DNA of 64,000 nucleotides from Cavenderia fasciculata (taxonomy: Eukaryota > Evosea > Eumycetozoa > Acytosteliales > Cavenderiaceae), in NCBI RefSeq assembly GCF_000203815.1, contig NW_004457695.1, forward strand, positions 248,001 to 312,000, written 5' to 3'. Each line of letters opens with the position of its first letter. The first letter of the stretch is position 1. A program made the position numbers and the translations under genes. This document shows positions 11,108 to 22,211 of the stretch, piece after piece. The notes under the pieces were generated by a model that worked only from the letters and a program-made list of their open reading frames with translations, ran no database searches and was not told the DNA's origin.

Positions 11108-12286
11108 AGTATTACTACTACTACTAGTATATTATTACACACACTTGAACCGTCGTTGGTACCTTCTTATCTGAATCTATCTAAAAGTTGATATTACTAC
11201 TACTTCCTATTTACATATATCTATCTATCTCAAACTACTAGTACTAGAGTATTGAACGAAACTTTGATTTTAATGCAGTGGCACACAGAAAACTGGTAAA
11301 TTAAATTTTTTTGTTTCCCTCGCATTTTCCAACGGTTGCATTTTCGTTGTATTACATTGCCTAGTATTAATACTGGCAATATTAAATTTAAAGAGGATTT
11401 ATTTATTTATTTATTGACTGGAGTGGTGGAGAGTATCTTGATCAGATTGGGATTGCGATGCGATGCGATGCAATGTGATGTGATGGAAGGATGGATCTGG
11501 TGACCAGGACAGTACAAGAGTACATTCTGCCATTGTCATAGCCCGCATTGAGATAGTAATAATATAACCCAATGTGTGTAAGGTATGACAATGACGGAAT
11601 GTACACGTTGTATCTCGGACAAGGAGCAGCTTACGATGGAACACACATCTGGAGGCTCCAATGACTAGGAGGGAGTGTCTCCAGATCTTGATTACGAGGA
11701 GACACAGCGATCACTTCTACGTACCAACATCCGTCCTTATATCGATGATTGCTAAGAAAATGTTTGTCTTTTGTTCTAAAACATTGGTTGGTGTGATGAT
11801 ACATACTCTAGAGATAGACACCTTGGACCACAAATACAGAAATGATAAAGAACTAGGTATGTAATATATTGTACAAGCTAACTATTGCTGAAACGATTGG
11901 GAATGGTAAAAAATAAAAGATTGAGGGAACCCAATATTAACAAATAAATAAACTTTATAACTATTATTAATAATAGTAAATGTTTGACCTAATAATGTTA
12001 ACACATACAGCAAACTCCATCCAAAAAAAAAAAACAAAAATAAAATAAAATAAAAACACCAAGTGGATGATGTCTTTCCCCAACGTTTTTGTCACAGTTG
12101 TTAACACAAGTCACAAAAGTAGCCATATTTATATATCTCTCTCATCATCATCTCGTTGTAATATTATATTATAATTGTATCATAGTAGTAGTCATTTGTA
12201 GTCATCAAGCTGTATTAGCGACAACAATAACAACAAATAAATAGTATAATAGTCATCACCTGATCGATCAATCATCATCATTATCA
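11108..12286. other. Intergenic region, partly unusually GC-rich
   Basis: This is the spacer between the ankyrin gene and the RacGEF gene. The outer parts are ordinary AT-rich promoter DNA. The middle (~11420-11850) is clearly richer in G+C, has no convincing protein frame on either strand, and contains the strong inverted repeats listed separately. Confidence 0.5.
11421..11760. ncRNA. Candidate structured RNA (two strong hairpins)
   Basis: Within AT-rich spacer this segment has near-coding G+C and repeated self-complementarity. Arms 11521-11540 and 11584-11603 match at 18 of 20 positions, with the mismatches allowing G-U pairs on one strand, and an inner CATTG/CAATG pair extends the stem. 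A second hairpin pairs ATCTGGAG (11647-11654) with CTCCAGAT (11679-11686) and CTCC (11656-11659) with GGAG (11672-11675). Between them is GGAGCAGC, the sort of motif seen in SRP RNA helix 8, but I cannot establish SRP or RNase P identity, strand or ends. A degraded fold-back element is an alternative. Confidence 0.3.
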
Positions 12287-15200
12287 ATGGGATTCACAAG
12301 TTTCTTTTCAAAAGATAAGAAAAAGGATCAAGAAAAGGATAAAGAAAAGGAAAAGGAAAAGGATACCAAGGAGAACAAGAGACATACTATCGCACCATCA
12401 AAATCAACAACAACAACAAAGTCGACGCCTACGACAACTCCTCCTCAATCAAATAATAATAATAATGTTACTCCACCACCTCCAACAACAGCACATAGAA
12501 ATACTATTGTAGGTGTATCTACTACTCCTCCAAACAACTCATCACCTGTTTCATCATCTCCTGTATCATCATCTCCTGCTGTAGTATCTCCTGTAAAGGT
12601 TGCTTCGACTTCAAATACTGCTGCTGCTGCTGCTGCCACTTCATCAGATAACACAGCACCATCAACTTCTACTTCTACTACGACTAGTACTACTTCCACA
12701 GTACCAATCTCAACCACTAACAACAACAATGTATCAACACCCTCTTCATCTTCACCCAGTACTGGAACATCTCCAAGTAAGACAACTACGACACCAGTTC
12801 TAGAGACTACTACCACTACCACTACTACTAGAACGTCACCATCTAAATCTGTTTCTTCACATACTGCTTCTCCTGCAGTCACTAGTACATCACCAAACAA
12901 GACAAATACAACTACGACACCAACACCAACACCAACACCAGTTTCAGAGACGACTAGAACATCACCATCTAAATCTGTTTCACATCCTGCACCTGCAGTA
13001 ACTACAGAGACAACCAACCCTAGGGTACAACCATCTAAATCAGTCTCAAAACCAGCTCCTGTTGTTTCGAAACCAGTTGTTTCTCAACCACCAACTGCAA
13101 CAGCTACAACAACCCCGACAACGTCAGTAGTAAATAACAAACCAACCTCTATCACTGCATCCACTTCAACTTCTGGATCAAAATTAGCAACCTCTGCTCC
13201 ACCAGTCGTAGTCACTACCAATACTGGTGTATCTAAACCTGCACCAAAGGTTGCTCCTCAATTATCACAATCAGCACCTGCTAAAGAATCTACAACAACA
13301 ACAACAACAACAACAACAACTACAACAAATACTACTGCTCCAGTTGTTGTTACTCCTCCTGTACCATTAAATAATAATAATAATCATACGATTAAATCAT
13401 CAACAACTACCACAACTGCACCACCTACTACAATTGATGCACCAAAACCAAATAGTTCACAAATTACTCCATCCAATTCAAGTACAAGTTTAATCAATAG
13501 TAATGGAAGTGGTAACAACAACGGTGGTAGTAATAGTGGATTTAGAAAACATCCAACTGTGAATGTACTAACACCACAATCAAGTCCACTACAACAATCT
13601 GCATCATCTTCACCTGCCAAAGCACCATCTGTACCAAATTTAAATGATACAATTGAACAAAAGAAATTGGCCAAACAAGGTGCCATTGCGACTATGGAGA
13701 CACAGGCACGAGCCTGGGTATGCGATGTACTCAAGATTGAGTTGGACGAATCACAATCATTCTTTGAACATTTTAAGAATGGTGTGTTGTTGTGTAAACT
13801 GATCAACACTATCAAACCAAACAGTGTCAGACGTATCAATGAATCTGCCATTGCCTTTAAGCAATTAGAGAATGTTCAAAATTATTTAAAGGCATGTCAG
13901 ACTGTAGGAATGTTGGATGTTCATTTATTCAACTCGATCGATTTGCACGAGAACAAGGATATTGGATTGGTTATCACCAACGTGTTGGTACTTGGCAAGT
14001 TTGCAGCTAGAGTTGAGGGATACGAAGGCCCTCATCTTGCAGGCGAGCGTAAAAACATCAAAATCACAACTACACCTGCCTCTCCTCTATTTGGAGAGAG
14101 TCTCCAATTGAGTAAGGGAGGAGACAAGATATTGGCAGTCGACGAGAATGGAAAGAAAAAGTGGAGAAAATCAGTCAAACGTGTTGCACCAATGGTCACT
14201 CCACTCAACCTCGATATCTCTGCCAAAGAGGCTTTCAAATATTCACCCGAACTAGAATCATCTGCTTCACAATGGATTCAAGATGTTTTGAATCAAAAAT
14301 TACCTTATCCATCTCTAAGACAATCTTTAAAAGATGGTGTTTTACTTTGCAAGTATGAACTAAAAGAAAAAAGAAAAAAAAATTAAATAATTATATTATA
14401 ATGATATTAATTTTAATATTGATTGATTTAATTTTTTTAGGGTTATAAATAGAATTAAAGAAAATACTATTGCATATATTAATACTGGAAAATCAGGATT
14501 TAAACAAATGGAGAATATAGCCAATTATTTATGGGGATGTCAACAATTGGGATTAAAGAAATTGGATTTGTTTGACACTACTGATTTGTACGAAGAAAAG
14601 AACTTTAACTTGGTTATTTCCAACGTGCATGTGTTGGCCAACCACGTAGCCAAGATGCATCCAGAGGCCAAGGTGCCGGCGATTGCACAGAGCCAGTCGG
14701 GTCAGGTCTACAGCTCATTGGTACACTCGCGGTTCGGTATGCCGGGCAGCTCGTGCAACGGCGCGGGTGGCGAGCTCACCGACGAGGCCAAAGACCTCAT
14801 CGCATGGATCAACGGTCACCTCGAACACGACCGTCAAGGCATCGAGCCGTGCAAAAACATTGGACATGATCTCAATAATGGTGTGGTGCTGATTCTTTTG
14901 TTGGAAGAACTGACGAGTCTCCGCGTTGGTATTTACACTCGCGACCCATCTCTACCATGGCACTTTATGCAAAACATCTCGCTTGTACTAAACTTTATGC
15001 GTGAGAATGCCACCAACTTTAATAACGGTAGTGTCAGTGCCCACGATATCTTTAATGGCAATGTCACTTCGATTGTCAACCTGCTCAGAATGATCAGAGA
15101 AAACTTTGACCGTGAACACTTTTTCAAGACCGTCCCCATTGACACGCGTCGTCACAAGGTTGTCGAGGAGATTGTTGTCACTGAGCAAACCTATGTCAAG

Positions 15201-16424
15201 AACCTCTCTGTCCTCTTTCAAACTCTTATCGTCCCATTGGAAGCTTTGGCCGACAGCAATGCTGGTGGTGGTATCACCCGTGACGACATTTACTCAATCT
15301 TTGGTAATTGGGAGAAAATCCTCAAACATCATGCTCTATTATTAAAAGAATTTGAAGATAGAATGGAAAATTGGATTGAATCTTCAACTTTTGGTGATAT
15401 CTTTATTAAAAAAGTAAGAAAAAAATAGAAAAAAAAAGAAAAGAAAAAAGAAAAAAAATATATTAATATATTCTTCTTTTATTTTGATTTATTTTTATTT
15501 AGTGTGATTTCTTAAAAGATACATATTCACAATATATTAATAATTATGATAATTCATATTCAAGAATTAAAAGATTAAGAAAGGCAAACAAAATATTTGA
15601 TGATTCTGTCAAAAACTTTGAAGTCTATCAAGACTCTACAAATGGATTGGATTTGTATAGTTATTTGATTATGCCTATTCAACGTATTCCAAGATACCTC
15701 TTATTGTTAAAAGAAGCTATAAAGTATACATCAAATTCTCATCAAGATCATAAAATGTTATCAGATGCCAAAGATAGTATTCATCAAGTTGCCAATCATG
15801 TCAATGAAAGTAAATTAATGTCTGATAATTCAAGAAAAATTGCTTCTATTCAAGATTCTATATCAAATTTGGAATTTGTAAGTAGAAATTATTAATATTA
15901 TAAAATAGAATATAATTATTAATTAATTTCTTTTTTTTTTTCAGAATTTGGATGAAAATGATAGAAGATATATTAGAGAAGGATTTTTAGAAATTGAAGA
16001 TACATTTAATAAGAATTCTTATTTCTTTTTGTTTAGCGACATCTTATTGTTTGTTAGATACAAACCATCAGAGGAAACTGGAAAGGAATTCAAGTTTAAG
16101 GAATCATTCCAATTGACTGAATTTAATGATGTTTGTGATATTTTATCGGATGATGAAGATGACGATGAAGACGAAGAAGAAGAAGAACTAGTACAAAAGA
16201 AAAAGAGAGTAACATTTGCAAAACCACCAAAATTCGAGATTGAAACAGAAGAGTTTAGTTTGGTTCTAATAGCAGAATCAGAAGATGAAAAGTTTGCTTG
16301 GATGGAAGATATTAGAAAATGTTTACAAGAAAATTTAATCAAAGATGAAGATCAAGTATCTGATCTTTCACTCAATGGCGACGGTCAAGGAACAAGTAGT
16401 GAAAGTGATGAACAAGAAAATTAA
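12287..16424 (+). CDS. gxcB: Triple-CH RacGEF, Trix-like
   Basis: Exons 12287-14352, 14441-15413, 15503-15877 and 15945-16424 give 1297 residues. Residues 1-450 are a Ser/Thr/Pro-rich low-complexity leader. Three calponin-homology domains follow: CH1 ~470-580 (ARAWVCDVL, FFEHFKNGVLLCKLIN), CH2 ~655-765 (ASQWIQDVL, with LKDGVLLCKVINRI rebuilt across intron 1) and CH3 ~805-915 (AKDLIAWING, LNNGVVLILLLEEL). A Dbl-homology domain at ~925-1135 (VVEEIVVTEQTYVKNL; YLIMPIQRIPRYLLLLKE) and a PH domain at ~1140-1270 end the protein. DH-PH modules load GTP on Rho/Rac GTPases and CH tandems bind F-actin. The order matches D. discoideum Trix, reported as an F-actin-binding RacGEF of the endocytic pathway; the symbol rests on that architecture. 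An acidic insertion interrupts the PH domain. Confidence 0.85.
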
Positions 16425-16604
16425 CAAGAAAAATCAAAATGAATGACTAATAATATGTAATCCACCATTCAAAATATTACATTTAATTAAATGTGTAATC
16501 ATTTTGGATGAAATGGATTTATTTATTTATTTATTAATGTACTATAATATAATATATTTAAAGAAAATAAAAAAAAACAAAACAATTTAAAAATTATTTA
16601 TAAA

Positions 16605-16628
16605 GGGAGGGAGGGAGGGAGGGAGGGG
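16605..16628 (+). repeat. (GGGA)n tract with G-quadruplex potential
   Basis: Six consecutive G-runs of three or more, separated by single A residues, lie in AT-rich DNA between the convergent RacGEF gene (stop 16424) and the membrane-protein gene (stop 16651). Only the plus strand is G-rich. Confidence 0.8.
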
Positions 16629-16650
16629 AAGGATTGATTGTGATTATGGA

Positions 16651-17800
16651 TTAATCCATAATTTGTTCATATTGATTTCTATGATTACTACGATTTAATC
16701 TAGATTTGATTAAATAGAATAGGAAACAAAAAATAATAGAGGCAGCAATAAAAATACTGACACCTCCAAATATCCATTCAATAGTCTTGTCATTTGGTTG
16801 TTCCAAAGTTAGAATTTGTTGAAATACATCACCACTCTTTAATGGTGTATCACTAAATATTGTCTTTACTTTACATCTACCAATATTATAATGATATGAC
16901 ATTGCATTTCTAAATAAAAAGAAAAATAATCATTAATTAATTATCTTTTAAAAATATTTCTTTCTAGGTCCAATACATACATGTAAATAAACTTATCAAC
17001 ATAACTTCTCAAATAAACTTGAATTCCTCTAATATATTGACCTGGACTTTCAAGTTCAGTGACACATGAACAATCTAAATAGGCCTTTTGGTTGTTGGTA
17101 GTTATTCTAATTGGTCGGTTGAATAGATTGTGAAAATATTGTTCATCCATTACAGTACAACTGTAATTGTAATTGAAATCATCATTTTTAAATGATGGAG
17201 TTTGATATTGTCCAACTGATTTATCAATTGGGTCACATATTATTGATGATCTCTAAAAATAGAAAATGTAAAAGAATTGAAGAAAGAAAAGAAAATGAAG
17301 AAGGAAATTAAAAGAATTAATATAGGAATAGAAGAAGAAGAAGAGTGGAGAAGAAGAAAGTTATAGTTATGGTTATGGTTCACGTGAATAATCTTTACCA
17401 ATTTGCCAGTTGATAAACGAGTATTTGGTAGGTCAACTTTTGACATTAAAAAGCCTGGATATTCTATTTGTTTTGTTGTCTCATCTTCAACTATGAGGTA
17501 TAGATCACTGACTAAATTTGAATGCAACCCTTTATAGGAACAAAATGTAGATGCTTCAACAAGAATGAAACCGCCGCCGCCACCACCACCTCTGTCACTA
17601 CATAATATTGCACATGTCAAGTAGATGATGATGACACCAATCAGAGTATTGGTTGAGCTAGAAGAGGATGAAGAGGTCACATGACACATCGTTGGTGTTG
17701 TTGCAACCTCACCAAAACAGTCATTGGTGGTAGTAGTCTTGTTGGTGCACTTGCTCCAGTTTCCCAAACTATCGATTCTAATTCTTTTTCTAAAATTCAT
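16651..17800 (-). CDS. Single-pass membrane protein of unknown function
   Basis: Exons 17800-17399, 17252-16981 and 16909-16651 give 310 residues in continuous phase. A hydrophobic segment near residues 50-70 (LIGVIIIYLTCAILC) may be a signal anchor. A ~190-residue, Cys-containing extracellular-looking region follows (ICDPIDKSVGQYQTP; YLDCSCVTELESPGQY). A transmembrane helix at ~265-290 (FGGVSIFIAASIIFCF) and a short basic tail end the protein. I do not recognise the family. It could be a cell-surface protein with both termini membrane-linked, or type I if the first segment is cleaved. The RacGEF gene converges on it at 227 bp. Confidence 0.65.
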
Positions 17801-18826
17801 AGCTTTTTTAACCTAAACCTAAACTTTGACCCTAAATAAAGAAGAAGAATAAACTGTGAACAACCTATGTGATTGGCTGGCTCGAGCTTGTTTGAGGAAA
17901 AGAATCTAATGCCTGTACTATTCTTCTTGTATTCTTTTCTTTTCTTTTTTTTTTTTAAATTTTAAAATAATAAGTCGACTATGTGTGGGTGCTACCCCGA
18001 CCCCGACCCACCCCAATATATTCTTCCATCATATAGTACTATGATGGCGTAGGGTGTGGTGACGACTGATACTAGTATCAGCTGCAACTCAACTTCCGAC
18101 TAAAATAATAATAAAAAAATGAAAATAAAAACTGGATCCAATAAAAGTCGACCATGATTGATTTACCAATAAACCGACGACCCCCTAAAAAGTTCATTTC
18201 CTATGTTGGACAGCACAGACTTGTATGATTGGTTGTTTGTTTTTCAATTCATTTCAAAATGGGTTATATTGATCTACTATGTTATCTATTTTTGTATACT
18301 GTGTAGTCGGAACCATTGTTTGTTGTAGTCAAGATGTAATGCGGTTGGCCACCTGTGTGTCCGGTGTCTGTGGGTGTGGGTGTGGGTGTGTGGGTGTGAG
18401 TGTGTGTGTGTGTGTCATATCTTATCATCTATGTTGCATATGCTCAGTGGCCACGCATACGAATGGACACTTACATGCATTACAAGAACATTAGAACTTT
18501 CGGGTAATATGTATATGGTGCACCAATCGTCATCATAGAAGCAGAATATGAGCCAGATGCCAATTATAGATCAACAACAAACAAGTATTGACAAACCATG
18601 TCCTATTTAAACCGTCGACTACTCTTGATCTTGTTGTCATCGACTTTAACTAATAATAATAATTTATATATATATACACAAACACTACTGCTTTATTATA
18701 TTTATTATATATATATATATATATATATATTCATTCACTCATAATAATAATAATCTTTTCTTTGCATTATTTGTTTTATTTTTTTTAAAAAAAGATAATT
18801 AAAACAAACAAACCAAAAAAAATAAA
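17801..18826. promoter_or_regulatory. Divergent promoter region with G-box-like and C-run motifs
   Basis: About 1 kb between divergent starts. C-runs at 17995-18014 (CCCCGACCCCGACCCACCCC) give G-quadruplex potential on the minus strand. Near 18366-18412 a cluster of TGGGTGTG units precedes the ankyrin gene; such GT-rich G-boxes are the known target of the developmental factor GBF in Dictyostelium. A (TA)n run lies at 18710-18730. The open frame around 18279-18494 has no protein-like character. Confidence 0.4.
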
Positions 18827-20209
18827 ATGAACTCATCAACAAATCAAGACATAACATTCATAACTATTTTTAGATCAATTTATTTAAAAAGAGTTATATT
18901 TAATCATGTAGAAGAGATATCAAGACAAATAACATCATCAACATGTAAAAGATCTTGTAAAGGAAAACAATTCATTCTCCAACAACAACAACAACAAGAC
19001 GTTCATTCATCACTTGACCAAATGTTAAGGGTTTATGCAATGCCCTATGACTTTATCAAACACTATTTACCAAGAGAGATTGATCAACTTGATCAAAGTA
19101 AGAGATTAAAGCATTTAAATGATTATTGTTGTCATCCCAATGCTTCGCTCCATACATTCCAACACCTCTTGCAATGGTCTCCAGATTTTGTACCAAATGC
19201 TCAATTAATGAATCGTGTTGCCGAGGTTGGTCACTTGGATATTCTAGAGTACATTCATTCATCCTATGACACCAATGTTGTCGCCTGTACCGTCGATGCT
19301 ATGGATACCGCCGCTCGTTCCGGTCACATCAATGTAGTCAAGTTTTTACACAACACTCGTCAAGAAGGTGCTACTGCCAAGGCTATGAATAGAGCTGCGG
19401 CAAATGGCCACTTAGATATTGTCAAGGTATGTTGTATTAAAAAAAATACATTAAAGAGTATCCCTAGATACTAACAGTACCCATTTATTATTATTATTAG
19501 TTTTTACACCAACATCGTAGTGAAGGATGTACAAAAGATGCAATGGATTTTGCCTGTGCCAATGGTCATTTGGATGTTGTCAAGGTATGTTGTCATTCAA
19601 TCAATACAATATTTTTTGAATTTATTTATTAATTTAATTATTCATTATTTCTTATTTTTATAGTTTCTAAATGAAAATCGTAGTGAAGGATGTACAACTG
19701 ATGCCATGGACTTTGCCTGTGAGAATGGTCATCTTGATGTTTTATCATACCTACATTATTCTCTGTCAAGACAAGAAGGGTGTACAAAGGATGCAATGGA
19801 TAATGCTTCTCAAAATGGTCACCTTGAATGTGTAAAGGTATGTAAAACTAAACCTATTTATTTATTTAACCAAATGGATGTAATTGTTTATTAATTATTT
19901 AATTTAATTATTTAATTTTAGTTTTTACATCAACATAGAAGTGAAGGAGCAACAACCAATGCAATGAATTATGCAAGTGAGAATGGTCACTTTGAAATTG
20001 TTTCCTTTTTGAATCTTAACAGATCAGAAGGATGCAGTTCAAACGCAATTTATTGGGCTCGTGAAAATGGACATGAAAAAATTGTATCATTCCTTGAACA
20101 ACATGACGATCATCATTCTGGGAGTTTAAAATCATCAAAGGATTCAACTCAGCGTCGTGATAACTTTCCAATCATAACTGATCCAACCATGTTGTTACAA
20201 TCATCATAA
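18827..20209 (+). CDS. Ankyrin-repeat protein made of one-repeat exons
   Basis: Exons 18827-19426, 19501-19584, 19664-19837 and 19922-20209 give 381 residues. After an N-terminal helical region come tandem ankyrin-type repeats of the dictyostelid EGCT pattern (RSEGCTKDAMDFACANGHLD). All three introns are phase 0 and interrupt the repeat at the same place, after the Lys of VK and before FLH or FLN. The second exon is exactly one 28-residue repeat and the third two. This suggests growth by exon duplication. The family is large in social amoebae and its roles are largely unknown; a protein-interaction role is inferred. Confidence 0.8.
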
Positions 20210-20460
20210 TAACAATTGGATCCACCTATTCTTTTCTTTTTCAACCAAAACTTTTCACCAAAGGCGAATGATTCATATATATATAACAAAATGTATTTGA
20301 ATCGATTATTGACAATACATACACATACAACAAATAATTTAATATATTTATATATCAACAACTCATCTTTCAAAAATCGGTACACCATACACATACATTT
20401 TTCATTTTTTTCCTTTCCACCACTTAATAATAATAATAAATCTATATTATTTATTTATTT

Positions 20461-21903
20461 TTAATCATAAATGAATGGTACAGGTATCATTGACATTGCA
20501 ACAGTAATAGACATTTGAATTCTTGATTGATACATTTTAACTTGTAATTCTGGATCATCTAATGCAATATCTGGTAGGTCTGGTTCAATTCTATGGTATT
20601 TAATCTTTCCAGCTCCAACTCTATTGATCCAAGCTTGAAACCTTAGATGTGGTACCATGATTAATCTATATAAATCATCAATGGTTCCATTCATCTCTTG
20701 TGGACCTTCAACAGAGTCAGAGTATGTCTCTAGTGCATTTTTTTCGTGTGGTGGTTTTCTTCCAGTGCCAAGTGAATAAATGTAGAGTGGATTATTTGGA
20801 AACATTAACTTTGCTTCATGCAATGCTATTTCCAAAGGATTGGCAGCGATGATTGAACCTTCGATAATGTCTGATCCATTGATAGCCAAGATTGGTTTCC
20901 TGTAGCTTGGAATCGACCAACATGCCTCCAATGCAAACCTCATTGATGAGTGGGTACCTTGAATCAATGGGGTCTTCCCATCGTCAGACATTGGTTGTTC
21001 ATGATAATTTTTGAAAAGAAATGGTCTGATTATTTTATCTCTTTTGTCTTTTGTAGCTGCTACTATAGCAACTTTGATTTTTGATTGTTGGCCTGGTAAA
21101 GATCGATCCAAAATATTCTCGGGTATTGGTGATGTGTCTAGGTTGAATGGTTCGTTTATATTTGAGTATTTTCTTGTATTCCACATACCAAACAGTGGAC
21201 CTAGGTTCTGTGAGATATGTATTATATTCTTTTCATAGCAATGACCAACTAAATCTAAAATGGGTATCGTTCCACCAACCGATGTAGCAACGACCATATC
21301 AATCTTGAGATTATTGTGTCTTTGTAAATGTTCTTTTAATTGTTTATACATCCAAAAGAGAAGAATTGATCTTGGACCAGCTTCCATCACCACAATAATC
21401 TTTGGTTTTTGTAAGGGATCGATCGTATCTGCATAATGCTTGAAATAATCCGAGTCCAAACCACCAGCAACCTTTGGTGAAAAGTATTTTTTGAATGGAT
21501 GGTCTAGTAAAACAAGACAACTACATAAAAAGGTTAACAAAATAGCTGGTAGCAGTGCGGTAATGATGTATGAAACAATAGATGAAATGGCAAAAGTTTT
21601 AAAGAAACAAAGTAAAATGAATGGTATGGCTGGTCGAAATCGTTGATATGAAGCAATGATGTAAAGGGCGAAACAATTAGCACCCAATACGATTAAAAAA
21701 GATAGTATGGGTACCAAGTATCCAAGTAGATGATTGACTATCACAACGGGTGGAATTATTACATATTTAAAAAGTAATGGGAGTACAGTAAAAATACATA
21801 ATCCATAGAGTAAAACTACAATTGGGATAGATTTACGTCTACCACTTACTAGTACATCTTGTGCAGACAATATAGTTTTAAATATGAATTGTGGATCTGA
21901 CAT
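20461..21903 (-). CDS. Membrane-bound patatin-like protein, probable pseudoenzyme
   Basis: One exon, 480 residues. Four or so hydrophobic segments fill residues 25-135. The C-terminal half follows the patatin-like phospholipase fold, but key motifs are altered. The oxyanion loop, usually DGGGxRG, is EAGPR at 174-178. The nucleophile elbow, usually GTSTGG, is ATSVGG at 206-211, so Ser208 is kept but the first Gly is lost. The catalytic Asp motif, usually DGGxxxNNP, is EGSIIAANP from 348, with Glu for Asp. Normal patatins hydrolyse acyl esters of phospholipids with a Ser-Asp dyad. Here lipase activity is doubtful, and a regulatory or scaffold role is possible. It stands head to head with an intact patatin gene, 308 bp away. 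Confidence 0.75.
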   Translation of the reverse strand: MSDPQFIFKTILSAQDVLVSGRRKSIPIVVLLYGLCIFTVLPLLFKYVIIPPVVIVNHLLGYLVPILSFLIVLGANCFALYIIASYQRFRPAIPFILLCFFKTFAISSIVSYIITALLPAILLTFLCSCLVLLDHPFKKYFSPKVAGGLDSDYFKHYADTIDPLQKPKIIVVMEAGPRSILLFWMYKQLKEHLQRHNNLKIDMVVATSVGGTIPILDLVGHCYEKNIIHISQNLGPLFGMWNTRKYSNINEPFNLDTSPIPENILDRSLPGQQSKIKVAIVAATKDKRDKIIRPFLFKNYHEQPMSDDGKTPLIQGTHSSMRFALEACWSIPSYRKPILAINGSDIIEGSIIAANPLEIALHEAKLMFPNNPLYIYSLGTGRKPPHEKNALETYSDSVEGPQEMNGTIDDLYRLIMVPHLRFQAWINRVGAGKIKYHRIEPDLPDIALDDPELQVKMYQSRIQMSITVAMSMIPVPFIYD

Positions 21904-22211
21904 TATATATATATATAATAAATAAATTTACAAAAAGTATCTTTTCTTACTTTGATTTTTATCAATACTTTTTTTAAAAGAAGAGGTTTGTTATGATATG
22001 TTCAGATGAACATCATCATCATTATTAACCACCATCTCAACATTGCCCAATAATCTTAAAAATCTTTAGAATTGATTTTCATCGAATTTTCCCAATTGAA
22101 CACGATAATTGATTTGATATAATTGGGATCTTTTTTTTTTCAATCAGGTGGGATAGATCATCAATCAAATCAGAACTTATTAACTATAATCATAATTAAA
22201 TATTTATAACT
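21904..22211. promoter_or_regulatory. Shared promoter of the two patatin-like genes
   Basis: A 308-bp AT-rich spacer lies between the divergent starts. It has oligo-T tracts near both start codons and no other feature that I can see. A bidirectional promoter is inferred from spacing alone. Confidence 0.35.

Noticed and set aside
11411-11864. Frames at 11411-11644 (minus) and 11661-11864 (plus) as small genes
   Set aside because: Their composition is not protein-like, the minus frame lacks a proper ATG at its start, and the region is better explained by inverted repeats.
18279-18494. 71-codon frame rich in Cys, Gly and Val
   Set aside because: It comes from the GT-rich repeat block; there is no homologue or splice context, and it lies in a promoter region.
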